Shown piece after piece: positions 16,589 through 25,731 of a DNA stretch of 42,131 nt (its first letter is position 1; each line of letters starts with the position of its first letter). The translations under genes were made by a program, and so were the position numbers. The stretch comes from CAUZSN01 sp963582345 (GTDB lineage Bacteria; Planctomycetota; Planctomycetia; Planctomycetales; Planctomycetaceae), in contig CAUZSN010000010.1 in the NCBI GenBank assembly GCA_963582345.1, positions 1 to 42,131 of the forward strand, given 5' to 3'. The notes under the pieces were generated by a model that made no database searches, was not told the origin of the DNA, and saw only the letters and a list, made by a program, of their open reading frames with translations.

Positions 16589-18523
16589 ATGGCGAAATCT
16601 AACTACCGAACCACTTCCTTGCCGTCGTCCCATGTGCCTGCCGGTATTCCATATATCGTCGGTAACGAAGCTGCCGAACGGTTCAGTTTCTACGGCATGA
16701 AAACGATCCTGTTCGTCGCCATGACGCAGTACGTGGTGGCATCCGATGGGAGCGGGAACCGCGATGTTATGACGAACGACGCAGCAAGAGAGTGGGTCCA
16801 CTGGTTCGTGGCCTCGGCGTATTTCTTTCCGATTATCGGCGCCATCGTTTCCGACGCGTTCTTGGGGAAATATCGAACGATCGTTTCGTTGTCGATCGTC
16901 TACTGCTTGGGACATTTGGCACTGGCGATTGAACTGACTCGATTCTGGATGTTTCTGGGGCTGACTTTGATTGCGATTGGCACAGGGGCCATCAAACCAT
17001 GCGTGTCAGCTCATGTCGGTGACCAGTTTGGCAAACTGAACCAGTATCTTCTAGGCAAGGTTTTCGGCTGGTTTTACTTTTCGATCAATGTAGGAGCCTT
17101 CGCATCGACCCTATTGACACCGATTTTGTTATCTCGTTTCGGCCCGCATTTGGCTTTCGGTGTGCCGGGAATTCTGATGTTAATCGCCACGGTGGTATTC
17201 TGGATGGGCCGCCGAAAGTTCATTCATATTCCGCCCGCGGGATTCGCATCTGTTAAAGAAGCATTTAGCGGCGACGGACTCCGCGCGATGCGAAACCTAG
17301 TGATTATTTACGTATTTGTCGCATTGTTTTGGTCGCTGTTCGATCAGACAGGTTCGGCATGGATTCAGCAGGCAAAGAGAATGGACCGGCATTGGCTGGG
17401 GATTGAGTGGATGCCTTCTCAGATACAGGCGGCCAATCCGATGCTGATTCTGCTGTTCATTCCATTGTTTTCGTTTGTCATTTATCCGGCAATCAATGGA
17501 ATATTCACGCTCACCCCATTGCGAAAAATCGCAATTGGCTTTTTCGTCACAGTGCCTGCGTTTGCCGTCCCTGCCTGGATCGAAAGTCAGATTACTGGTG
17601 GCGAGGTAATGATCGCCACGTCGGAGGCCGACGTGGAACAGTGGCCAATCGACAACCTGTTTGATGGGAAAATTGATGGAAGCGGCTGGGTGTCCGCAAA
17701 AGTGGCGACAGTGAGCCGGAAGTTTCCGCAAGAAATCGTGATTCGACTGCGAGAGCGACATGCGTGGGACATTACATCTATCAAGATCAATCCATTCAGT
17801 GACCTGAAAGAGTTTTTGGCAACACAAAGTAACAGCGACGAAGCTTCCACAAGAGACGAGGTCGAATCGTGTTGGGCGAAAGACGTGGAAGTCTTTGTTG
17901 CGCAAACTCGTTTGGGTGATCGACGAACGGTTGAGGGGGAACCGCGCAGCGACCACCAGGGTAACTGGGAATGGACGCGACGAGTGGGTGAGATTTCTTT
18001 GGAGAAAAAAAACGCTCTTCAAACACTGGAATTCTGCAGCGTGTCAGCCGAGTATGTGCTGATTCGAATCAATTCCAATTGGGGCGGCGATTACGTAAGC
18101 CTGGGAGAAATCGAGGTACACTCAGCAGACCCGCTGCCCAGTGGTGCCCATCCACATGCTGTGCAGGCATGGCCGAACGTAGCCGCCACAGGGTTTCGCC
18201 CGAGCATCGTTTGGCAATTGTTGGCCTATGTCTTGATGACGGCGGCGGAGGTAATGGTTTCCATCACTTGCCTGGAGTTTTCGTACACACAGGCTCCGAA
18301 CAAGATGAAATCGTTCATAATGTCGTTGTATCTGTTATCTGTTTCAGCGGGCAACGCATTCACTGCCTTGGTCAATAACTTCATTCAAAACCAAGACGGA
18401 TCGAGTAAATTGGAAGGTTCGCACTACTATTGGTTCTTTACGTCGGTAATGCTGGCTGCCGCCTTTGGATTCATCGGTGTCGCCAAAAAGTATCGCGGAC
18501 GGACGTACATTCAAGGCCAGTAA
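16589..18523 (+). CDS. POT/PTR2 peptide transporter with inserted F5/8C-like domain
   Basis: Proton-coupled oligopeptide transporters import di- and tripeptides. The 644-residue protein has the TM1 signature GNEAAERFSFYG (ExxER), multiple hydrophobic segments and GWFYFSINVGA (residues 160-170). Helix 9 (RKIAIGFFVTVPAFAVPAW) ends near residue 330 and helix 10 (SIVWQLLAYVLMTAAEVM) begins near 539. Ordinary bacterial POT proteins have a short loop here; this one has about 200 residues. The insert reads like an F5/8 type C (discoidin) jelly roll: DNLFDGK, GWVS, PQEIVIRL, ITSIKINP, WAKDVEVFVA, EYVLIRINSNWGGDYVSLGEIEV. The insert should face the periplasm. It follows the exported prolyl oligopeptidase. 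The family call is firm; the fold of the insert is by pattern. Confidence 0.93.
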   Translation: MAKSNYRTTSLPSSHVPAGIPYIVGNEAAERFSFYGMKTILFVAMTQYVVASDGSGNRDVMTNDAAREWVHWFVASAYFFPIIGAIVSDAFLGKYRTIVSLSIVYCLGHLALAIELTRFWMFLGLTLIAIGTGAIKPCVSAHVGDQFGKLNQYLLGKVFGWFYFSINVGAFASTLLTPILLSRFGPHLAFGVPGILMLIATVVFWMGRRKFIHIPPAGFASVKEAFSGDGLRAMRNLVIIYVFVALFWSLFDQTGSAWIQQAKRMDRHWLGIEWMPSQIQAANPMLILLFIPLFSFVIYPAINGIFTLTPLRKIAIGFFVTVPAFAVPAWIESQITGGEVMIATSEADVEQWPIDNLFDGKIDGSGWVSAKVATVSRKFPQEIVIRLRERHAWDITSIKINPFSDLKEFLATQSNSDEASTRDEVESCWAKDVEVFVAQTRLGDRRTVEGEPRSDHQGNWEWTRRVGEISLEKKNALQTLEFCSVSAEYVLIRINSNWGGDYVSLGEIEVHSADPLPSGAHPHAVQAWPNVAATGFRPSIVWQLLAYVLMTAAEVMVSITCLEFSYTQAPNKMKSFIMSLYLLSVSAGNAFTALVNNFIQNQDGSSKLEGSHYYWFFTSVMLAAAFGFIGVAKKYRGRTYIQGQ

Positions 18524-18645
18524 CATCCGGATTTACCGAACAATTGCCAGCTTGAAACGCTTCGTTTAAGAGTTCGTTGATTCAGTTGTGAAATCATATT
18601 GCCAATGTCGTTAAACGGCGCTAAAATGTAAGTCTTTGCGGTTTG

Positions 18646-18651
18646 TATAAT
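18646..18651 (+). promoter_or_regulatory. Possible -10 box for the metal-efflux cluster
   Basis: A perfect TATAAT lies 24 bases upstream of the ATG at 18675. No good -35 is seen 16-18 bases upstream, which would suit an activator-dependent promoter such as a metal-regulated one, but no operator repeat was identified. Confidence 0.3.
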
Positions 18652-18674
18652 CGGAACAAAATGCAAGTGTCGTC

Positions 18675-19091
18675 ATGATCGTCACTCGAGTTCTCTTAAC
18701 TCATTTACTAGCCGTTTTAATCGCGGCGTGCCCGTTCGTGTGCAGCCATGTGTGGGAACCATGTGACAACAATCATGAAATATCTCATCATGACATCAAC
18801 GGACAACGGTCGGACGAGCATCATCATCCTGAGCACCCAGTTGACCATTCTCCCGCTTTGCCCTGTCATGATTCTGACCACGACTGCATCTGTCACGGGG
18901 CGACGTTGACTGCAAAGGTCCGCAGTTTTCATCCGACTCTCGGTACTGCCGATGTGCTGTTAGTTGTGGTTGGTAATTTGGCGGGGGCAGCGTTCTTTCA
19001 ATTTTTTCAGATCGAACGCTTGCCGTATGGTAATTACGATGTCTCCAGCGGACGCCAGCTTCGCGCGCAGCTGCAATCGTTTCTGATTTAA
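18675..19091 (+). CDS. Histidine-rich exported protein of metal-efflux cluster
   Basis: A 138-residue protein with a signal peptide (VTRVLLTHLLAVLIAACPFVCS) followed by a segment very rich in His, Asp and Cys at about 30-75 (HHDINGQRSDEHHHPEHP, then CHDSDHDCICHG). This composition indicates metal binding outside the cytoplasm. The C-terminal half is mildly hydrophobic with no recognised motif. It is the first gene of a one-direction set with an adaptor and an RND pump, the same position held by the small periplasmic protein CzcI in front of czc genes. Sequence similarity to CzcI is not claimed. A periplasmic metal buffer or sensor role is inferred. Confidence 0.7.
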   Translation: MIVTRVLLTHLLAVLIAACPFVCSHVWEPCDNNHEISHHDINGQRSDEHHHPEHPVDHSPALPCHDSDHDCICHGATLTAKVRSFHPTLGTADVLLVVVGNLAGAAFFQFFQIERLPYGNYDVSSGRQLRAQLQSFLI

Positions 19092-19261
19092 TTGCAGGCC
19101 TTTTCGATTGCGCGGTGAGTGACAAGTGAGCCCAGGTTGTTGGTGAGACTCTCTTTGCGATTGCTTGTGTCACCGGGGTCTGTTTGTCTTGTGCAGACGA
19201 CATGCAGAATTTTCAGTCACGTATTGATCAATCAGTGCGTCGCCGAGTTGGAGATATCGTC

Positions 19262-20680
19262 ATGCAACTATCGGAATCGGACACTCAGACTTCGTTGTCT
19301 TCACAGTCAGCGAAGGGGTCAACCTGGCCGCTGTTGTTGACAGCAGTCTTGGCCGTCGTTATTGGAGCTGGCGGTATGTACGCCGTTCAACCTTGGCTTG
19401 GCCATATCAGAAGAGCGGCTTCAGAAAACACCGTCAAGACTATTCGAGAACAGCACTCACACAGGCGCGACACGCACGCAGCCGACAGTGCGACGTCACT
19501 CACGTTAAGTCCGCAGGCAATGAAGAATGTGAGACTGACGCTGGCGACTGTCCGGAAGCGTGTTTATGAACGAACTGTGACCATGCCGGCGGTTGTCGTC
19601 GATCGTCCTGGCAAGACTAAGCAGCAAGTCGTGGCACCCTTAAGTGGCGTTGTGACCAAGATATTCGCAGCTCCGGGCGAAGCGTTGAAACCAGGGCAGA
19701 AACTATTCGAGTTGCATTTAATGCATGAAGAACTGGTGCAGTCGCAAACCGCGTTCTTACGGAACGCCGGTGCAATGGACGTTACTCAAAAGGAAATTGA
19801 CCGTCTGAAACCAGCCAGCGAACGTGGCATTGTCGCGGGAAAAACGTTGCTAAAACTGCAATACGAAATGAGCAAACTGCAGGCGACCCAGCAAGCACAG
19901 CGGCAATTGCTGTTGCTGCATGGCTTGTCGACCGGCGACGTCGACGACATTCTAAGGAATCGAAAACTGAAACCCGGATTGTCTGTCACAGTGCCTGCTA
20001 GGCCAGCCGTCTTGGGTCAGCAGGCTACCGCAACGCCGTTGATATTACAGCAGCTAAACATAGAGCAAGGCCAACACGTCGAGGCTGGTGAGCGTTTGTG
20101 TGTTTTTGCCGATTATTCTAAATTGTTGATTGAGGGCATGGCCTTTGAGCAGGATGTGGACCATCTGCACAAAGTAATCCAAAACGGCTGGACGCTTTCC
20201 GCGATCCGTCAAAGACACGATAACTCGGACGAGAGAATCACTGGGCTGCGTATCCTTTACCTGTCGGGTAACGTCGACACCGAATCCCGCACGCTGCATT
20301 TCTATGTCGAGTTGCCAAACCGGCGTGTCGAGATGGTGGGTACAGCTGACGTTCCACAACGTTTCATTCAATGGCAGTTCAAGCTCGGGCAACGGATTAG
20401 TGTAGAGATTCCCGTCGCCCGTTGGCCCGATAGCTTGGTGCTTCCCACCGATGCGGTAATTCGCGAAGGGGCCGAGTCGTATGTGTTTCAACAAAACGGC
20501 GAACGATTTGAACGCCTTGAAGTACACGAACTGCATCGTGACCGAAACTGGATTGTGATCGCCGACGACGGTTCGTTATTTGAAGGAGACATAGTCGTCA
20601 TTTCGGGCGCCTATCAAATGCAATTAGCCCTAAAGAATCAATCCGGCGGGATTGATCCGCACGCCGGGCATAGTCATTAG
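19262..20680 (+). CDS. RND efflux periplasmic adaptor (membrane-fusion protein)
   Basis: CusB/CzcB-type adaptors link an RND pump to the outer-membrane channel. The ATG at 19262, eight bases after GGAG, gives 472 residues; earlier in-frame starts (19202, TTG 19184) lack a ribosome-binding site. The N-terminus has one membrane anchor (PLLLTAVLAVVIGAGGMYAV), then a His-bearing linker. The first lipoyl half reads VVAPLSGVVTKIFAAPGEALKPGQKLFEL, followed by a helical hairpin (about 160-240), the second lipoyl half (IEQGQHVEAGERLCVFADYSKLLIEG) and a beta-barrel with LPTDAVIREGAESYVF. The C-terminus ends in HAGHSH, a possible metal-binding tail. The stop is six bases before the pump start, so the two are co-translated. 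Confidence 0.9.
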   Translation: MQLSESDTQTSLSSQSAKGSTWPLLLTAVLAVVIGAGGMYAVQPWLGHIRRAASENTVKTIREQHSHRRDTHAADSATSLTLSPQAMKNVRLTLATVRKRVYERTVTMPAVVVDRPGKTKQQVVAPLSGVVTKIFAAPGEALKPGQKLFELHLMHEELVQSQTAFLRNAGAMDVTQKEIDRLKPASERGIVAGKTLLKLQYEMSKLQATQQAQRQLLLLHGLSTGDVDDILRNRKLKPGLSVTVPARPAVLGQQATATPLILQQLNIEQGQHVEAGERLCVFADYSKLLIEGMAFEQDVDHLHKVIQNGWTLSAIRQRHDNSDERITGLRILYLSGNVDTESRTLHFYVELPNRRVEMVGTADVPQRFIQWQFKLGQRISVEIPVARWPDSLVLPTDAVIREGAESYVFQQNGERFERLEVHELHRDRNWIVIADDGSLFEGDIVVISGAYQMQLALKNQSGGIDPHAGHSH

Positions 20681-20685
20681 CTATT

Positions 20686-23600
20686 ATGCTGAACGCCATC
20701 ATTAGATTCTCTCTGAAACAACGCCTTTTGATTCTGGGGATCTCCATAGCACTGTGTGCGTACGGTGCTCTCTTGTTTGGTGTGGGAAATTGGGAATCGC
20801 AGCGGCTGCGTATCGACGTCTTGCCCGATCTGAACCGACCGCGGGTCACTTTGATCACTGATGCCCACGGCATGGTACCCGAAGAAGTCGAGGCGTTGAT
20901 TACATTTCCATTGGAAACGGCTTTGAACGGTGCTATTGGAGTTCTGGCGGTTCGCAGTCAATCGGATGTTGGCTTGTCGGTGATTTACGTCGAGTTCGAC
21001 TGGGGCACCGACATTTACACCAACCGGCAAATCGTGACCGAACGAATCGCCCTTGTGGCTGAACAACTTCCGGAAGGTGTTCGCCCGCAATTAGCTCCGG
21101 TTTCGTCCATAATGGGTCAGATCATGATGGTCGGCATGTGGAGCGAAGGGAACCATACCGATCTAATGGAAGTTCGCACACTGGCCGATTGGGTCGTTCG
21201 CCAAAACTTGCTGACCATCGACGGCGTGGCACAAATTTTTTCGATAGGGGGAGGCCGCAAGCAATTCCAGGTGTTGGTCGATCCGCATCAACTATTGATG
21301 TACGGAGTGTCATTGCACGACGTGAAGCAAGCCGTTGCCGAGAGCAATCGGAACACAACCGGTGGGTATTTGGACGATCAAGGGCCAAACGAACTCTTGG
21401 TTCGCTCGCTGGGACGCATTCAATCGGTGTCCGATTTGGAAAAAGTTGTTGTTAAGATTCGTGAGCGGCGTCCTGTGCTGCTGAAGCAAGTCTCTCGCGT
21501 CATCGAAGCACCCCAAGTCAAACGCGGCGACAGTTCAGCGTTCGTCAGAAATCGAGATGGCGGCTTCAGCGGTGGCTCAGCCGTCATCTTGACCATCAAT
21601 AAGCAACCCGACGCCGATACGCGCCTTGTCACCGAGGCGATTCTCTCCATGCTCGAAGAGCTCCAGACGTTGCTTCCCGACGATATTCGTGTCCATCCGG
21701 AGCTGTATCAACAAAAGGAGTTTGTCGATCTGGCGATCAACAACGTCACTGAGGGACTGCGAGATGGGGGCATCCTGGTTGTTGTAATTTTGTTCATCTT
21801 TCTGCTGAATTTCCGCACGACGTTCATCACGCTGACGGCGATACCGCTATCCATGGTCGTCACAGCGATGGCGTTCAAGTGGTTTGGGCTGTCGATCAAC
21901 ACCATGACATTAGGCGGACTGGCAATTGCGATCGGCGAACTGGTCGATGACGCAATCGTCGACGTCGAGAACATTTTTCGTCGACTACGAGAGAACAGGA
22001 CATGCCAAGATCCCAAGCCGGCACTACTCGTCGTCTTCCAAGCGAGCAGCGAAATCCGCACTTCGATCGTCTTCGGAACGTTGATTGTTGTGTTAGTTTT
22101 CCTGCCACTATTCGCATTGGGTGGGATGGAGGGCCGGCTGTTTACACCTTTGGGAACGGCTTACATCGTCTCGATTCTGTCGTCTCTGCTGGTGTCGTTG
22201 ACATTGACGCCGGTGTTGAGCTATTGGTTGCTACCAACATCTCGAATGACAGCGCATACCAAAGATGCTCTTCTGTTGAAAATCCTGAAAATTCTGGCTG
22301 GTGGGGCGATTCGCTTGAGTCTGTGGATGCCCAAGACGATTTTGTGTTTCGCCGTGATTGGTGTGGCAATCGCTGGATTTCTTCTTAGTCAGTTGGAACG
22401 TGACTTCCTGCCTCCGTTCGATGAAGGAGCCGTACAGATAAATGTGTTGGTACCGCCGGGTACGTCACTCGCACGATCGAACCAGATTGCCTCCATCGTT
22501 GACGAACGGCTTCAAGAGATTGAGGACGTGACGGCTTTCGTGCGGCGAACAGGACGTGCGGAACACGACGAGCATGCAATGGGAGTCAACCAGTCTGAAA
22601 TCATCGCTACGCTCAATCCCGCCAGCCAGCGCAGCCGCGACGAAGTGCTCGACGAGATTCGAGACATGCTGATGCAGGTACCCGGTATTGTGACCGACGT
22701 CGAGCAACCGTTGCAACACTTGATGTCGCATATGCTCTCTGGCGTCAAGGCCCAAGTGGGTATCAAGATTAGAGGTGACGATCTTAACGTCCTGCGCCGT
22801 CAGGCCGAAATTCTGAAACAAGCCGTCGCCGATGTCAACGACGGCGTTACCGATTTGCGAATAGAACCGCCGGGATTCACAATTCCTCAGTTGCGGATCC
22901 AACTGGATCGAGACCAACTTGCCAGCTACGGATTGACCGCGGAAACCGTCAATGAATTCGTCGAAACAGCCCTGAACGGCGACGTCTCCTCGCACGTCTT
23001 GCTCGGTCAACGCAATTTCGATCTGCTGGTTCGATTGGATGACAATTACCGCGACGACCTTGATGTCTTGAAGCGATTGTCGATCGAACTTCCCGAAGGC
23101 GGTACAACGCCACTTTCCTCGGTGGCGAAGGTATATCGATCGGGCGGGCCCAATACGATCCGACGCGAAAGCGTTAGACGGCAGATCGTCCTGCAGTGCA
23201 ATGTTTCAGGACGAGGTCTGGTCGATGTCGTCCAAGAGATTCAAAGCCGCATCACTCCGATTGAGGAAAGCGATTCCTGGCCGGATGGTTACACGGTTCA
23301 CTATGAGGGCCAGTTTCAGAGCCAAGAGAGTGCTTCACGTGTGATCGTAATTGTTTCCCTCCTGTTGTTGATCGGTGTGTTCATCGTGCTGTACACAATG
23401 TTTCGCTCGGCCAATTTTTCTCTGCAAGTGCTGGCCGCGCTGCCGATGGCCTTTATCGGTTCGGTGGCGGCCTTAATCGTCACCGGACAAACTATCACAA
23501 TCGCCAGTATGGTCGGCTTTATCTCGCTGGCTGGCATTGCCTCTCGCAACGGGATTCTGTTGCTGAATCACTATTTGTATTTGGTGCGGTTCGAGGGAGA

Positions 23601-23898
23601 GTCTTGGTCGAAAGAAATGTTGGTCCGGGCAGGAAAAGAACGATTAGCGCCCATATTGATGACCGCGTTGACATCAGGAATCGGACTTGTTCCGCTGGCG
23701 CTCGCCGCCGGCGAGCCGGGCAAGGAAATCTTGTATCCCGTAGCGACTGTTATCATCGGTGGGCTGATCACTAGCACGGCGTTAGAATTCATTGTTCGGC
23801 CAGCGATTTTTTGGACATTTGGACGATCTGCGGGGCAATGGCTGTCAGAAAATCGTCCGGCTGAATTTGATGATCAGACTCTAATGACTGATGGTTGA
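20686..23898 (+). CDS. Heavy-metal RND efflux pump (CusA/CzcA family)
   Basis: A 1,070-residue inner-membrane proton-driven pump with the RND layout: TM1 at the N-terminus, a large periplasmic loop, TM2-7, a second loop and TM8-12. The TM4 motif reads AIAIGELVDDAIVDVEN. The Asp and Glu of VDxA..xVEN match the proton-relay residues of the heavy-metal class, while the first Asp of CzcA (DFG) is Ala here, as in CusA. SHMLSGVKAQVGIKIRG resembles the CusA region with a metal-binding Met, but EGAVQINVLVPPGTS lacks another CusA-type Met. The substrate ion is therefore unsettled. It sits between the adaptor and a His-rich lipoprotein. No outer-membrane channel gene is nearby, so a channel encoded elsewhere must be used. 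Confidence 0.94.
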   Translation: MLNAIIRFSLKQRLLILGISIALCAYGALLFGVGNWESQRLRIDVLPDLNRPRVTLITDAHGMVPEEVEALITFPLETALNGAIGVLAVRSQSDVGLSVIYVEFDWGTDIYTNRQIVTERIALVAEQLPEGVRPQLAPVSSIMGQIMMVGMWSEGNHTDLMEVRTLADWVVRQNLLTIDGVAQIFSIGGGRKQFQVLVDPHQLLMYGVSLHDVKQAVAESNRNTTGGYLDDQGPNELLVRSLGRIQSVSDLEKVVVKIRERRPVLLKQVSRVIEAPQVKRGDSSAFVRNRDGGFSGGSAVILTINKQPDADTRLVTEAILSMLEELQTLLPDDIRVHPELYQQKEFVDLAINNVTEGLRDGGILVVVILFIFLLNFRTTFITLTAIPLSMVVTAMAFKWFGLSINTMTLGGLAIAIGELVDDAIVDVENIFRRLRENRTCQDPKPALLVVFQASSEIRTSIVFGTLIVVLVFLPLFALGGMEGRLFTPLGTAYIVSILSSLLVSLTLTPVLSYWLLPTSRMTAHTKDALLLKILKILAGGAIRLSLWMPKTILCFAVIGVAIAGFLLSQLERDFLPPFDEGAVQINVLVPPGTSLARSNQIASIVDERLQEIEDVTAFVRRTGRAEHDEHAMGVNQSEIIATLNPASQRSRDEVLDEIRDMLMQVPGIVTDVEQPLQHLMSHMLSGVKAQVGIKIRGDDLNVLRRQAEILKQAVADVNDGVTDLRIEPPGFTIPQLRIQLDRDQLASYGLTAETVNEFVETALNGDVSSHVLLGQRNFDLLVRLDDNYRDDLDVLKRLSIELPEGGTTPLSSVAKVYRSGGPNTIRRESVRRQIVLQCNVSGRGLVDVVQEIQSRITPIEESDSWPDGYTVHYEGQFQSQESASRVIVIVSLLLLIGVFIVLYTMFRSANFSLQVLAALPMAFIGSVAALIVTGQTITIASMVGFISLAGIASRNGILLLNHYLYLVRFEGESWSKEMLVRAGKERLAPILMTALTSGIGLVPLALAAGEPGKEILYPVATVIIGGLITSTALEFIVRPAIFWTFGRSAGQWLSENRPAEFDDQTLMTDG

Positions 23899-24004
23899 TG
23901 AGTCGTGACCTGAAACCGAGGATTGGCGTTCGAGAGTTATTTCAATTTTGTCCAAAGACGTGTGAACGAGAAAACGGGTCAACAAAGCAAAAAGGATACA
24001 TTCA

Positions 24005-24535
24005 ATGGAGCTTAGGAAATACGACTATTGTTTGGTTCTTGCTATCTTGAGTTGTGTGATTACGACTGGGTGCGATTCGAATGAGGAGTACGAAGTATTC
24101 GATCCAAAACAAACCGACGCGGCCGAATTAGACCATGATCATGAACACCACGAAGCGCCGCATGGTGGCCATTTGATCGAACTGGGTGATCATGCCTTTC
24201 ACGCCGAGGTGATTTTTGAGGAACAATCCGGCAAGATTACAGTTTATATCTTGGACGGGCACGCCGAAGAGACACATGTAATTGATCAGCAAGAATTGAC
24301 GTTGAACATGACTGTGGATGAGAAACCCCAGCAATACAAACTGATGTCTGCCCCGTTAGACGGCGAACCAGAAGGCAAGTCGTCGCGCTTTGAGAGTTCC
24401 AGCAAAGAACTGTTCGACCACTTTCACGAGCATGAAGGATTTAAGGCCAAACTGAAGGTCGTGATTGACGGAAAACAGTATCTCGGCGTCGTCGAGCACA
24501 AGGATCACTACGAAGACGACCACAATCATGATTAA
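24005..24535 (+). CDS. Histidine-rich lipoprotein of metal-efflux cluster
   Basis: A 176-residue protein with a lipoprotein signal ending at VITTGC (lipid-attachment Cys near residue 23). The mature N-terminus is acidic and His-rich (LDHDHEHHEAPHGGHLIEL). Then comes a beta-rich part (HAFHAEVIFEEQSGKITVYILDGHAEE), and the C-terminus ends in HKDHYEDDHNHD. HEAPHGGHLIELGD...AEVIF is a pattern shared by small periplasmic proteins coded next to metal-efflux pumps. It lies 106 bases after the RND pump. A role as membrane-anchored metal chaperone or scavenger feeding the pump is inferred from composition and place. Confidence 0.75.
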   Translation: MELRKYDYCLVLAILSCVITTGCDSNEEYEVFDPKQTDAAELDHDHEHHEAPHGGHLIELGDHAFHAEVIFEEQSGKITVYILDGHAEETHVIDQQELTLNMTVDEKPQQYKLMSAPLDGEPEGKSSRFESSSKELFDHFHEHEGFKAKLKVVIDGKQYLGVVEHKDHYEDDHNHD

Positions 24536-24782
24536 GGATGAGTTGTAAAGAACAGGGCTACGAACAGAGTTTTGGTGGCAACACGGCGAAAAAACTGCAC
24601 CCGTATAACTTCTTGGCTGGAGTGTTACCAGCAAATAATTTTAGACCGGCCACACGATTGACCGTTTAGTCTGATTCTTGGAAGAAACGTATGCATGCAT
24701 CGCTAAAAAACAAGGGAACATGTTGAAGACGCGTTCCCTATCAGCGTTGCACTTCGAGCGAAGCTCTAAAGATCGCTTACGT

Positions 24783-25394
24783 TTAACGCTGCGCTTCGGA
24801 ATACCGTTTTGCAACTTCGTCCCAGTTAATGACGTTGAAAAATGCTGCAATGTAGTCGGGACGTCGGTTTTGGTAATTCAGATAGTAGGCGTGCTCCCAG
24901 ACATCGATGCCTAGAATGGGTGTGCGCCCCTCGGACAACGGTGTGTCCTGATTCGGGGTACTTTCGACGATCAGATTACGTCCGTCCACCGACAGCCAGG
25001 CCCAACCGCTTCCAAATCGCGTCGCTGCAGCCTTAGAAAACTGCTCCTTGAACCCGTCAAAACTACCACAAGCTGCCGAGATTGCGTCAGCCAGATTTCC
25101 GCTTGGTTTGCCGCTGCCATCGCCGCTTATGATCGTCCAAAACAGTGTATGGTTGGCGTGACCGCCACCATTGTTGCGCACAGCCCCACGGATATCCTGA
25201 GGCACCGCGGACAATTCACTGACCAGATCTTCCACCGACTTATCAGCAAGTGCCGCATTTCCCTCGATCGCGCCGTTCACATTGTTGACGTACGCCTGAT
25301 GGTGTTTAGAGTGATGAATTTCCATTGTCCGAGCATCAATGTGTGGTTCCAATGCATCATACGCATAAGGCAGATCGGGAAGGGTATAAGCCAT
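24783..25394 (-). CDS. sodA: Superoxide dismutase, Mn-type
   Basis: Converts superoxide to oxygen and hydrogen peroxide. The 203-residue protein starts at ATG 25394 behind AGGAG; an upstream extension of the frame to 25655 has no such signal. The metal ligands are His27 (IHHSKHH), His82 (GGGHANHTLFW), Asp164 and His168 (DVWEHAYYL). Gly77/Gly78 in NNGGGHANH and Gln149 in TPNQDTPL are the residues that mark manganese rather than iron forms. There is no signal peptide, so it is cytoplasmic. It stands alone, facing away from the glycosyltransferase gene. Confidence 0.95.
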   Translation of the reverse strand: MAYTLPDLPYAYDALEPHIDARTMEIHHSKHHQAYVNNVNGAIEGNAALADKSVEDLVSELSAVPQDIRGAVRNNGGGHANHTLFWTIISGDGSGKPSGNLADAISAACGSFDGFKEQFSKAAATRFGSGWAWLSVDGRNLIVESTPNQDTPLSEGRTPILGIDVWEHAYYLNYQNRRPDYIAAFFNVINWDEVAKRYSEAQR

Positions 25395-25731
25395 CTTGTT
25401 ATTCTCCTGAACGCTCGACCTGTCAAGAAACGAGAAACGTATCCCCGGCGAAGAACTGATTGCCCTCCGTATACCAAACATTCTATGTTCTTGATTGGCC
25501 ACCACAACCGATCGCTCGACGACTTTATCGATTTGTGGAACTTTAACTGCGCAGACGATCGGCGTCGTTTTCCCGAACTCACTGCGAGAAGTAACAATGT
25601 CTGAATCGCCGGCATAAAGCAGTGTTCGCCCTCGTTGACTTACTTTCAGCACCATTTAGAATAGACTTTCGTCCCGAAAATGAACTTCATTTCGAACTTG
25701 CACGTGAGTTCGCGATAACGACCGTGAATCA
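25395..25731. other. Divergent control region between sodA and GT2 gene
   Basis: These 337 bases separate the leftward superoxide dismutase and the rightward glycosyltransferase. An open leftward frame crosses it but looks like a chance extension of the dismutase frame. On the minus strand TTGTGG (25502-25507) and TAGAAT (25480-25485) are 16 bases apart and could be the dismutase promoter. No operator was recognised. Confidence 0.35.

Noticed and set aside
25395..25655. Extension of the superoxide dismutase frame, or a CsrA-like start (VLKVSQRGR)
   Set aside because: The dismutase has a good ribosome-binding site at its own ATG, and the upstream translation does not continue like CsrA.
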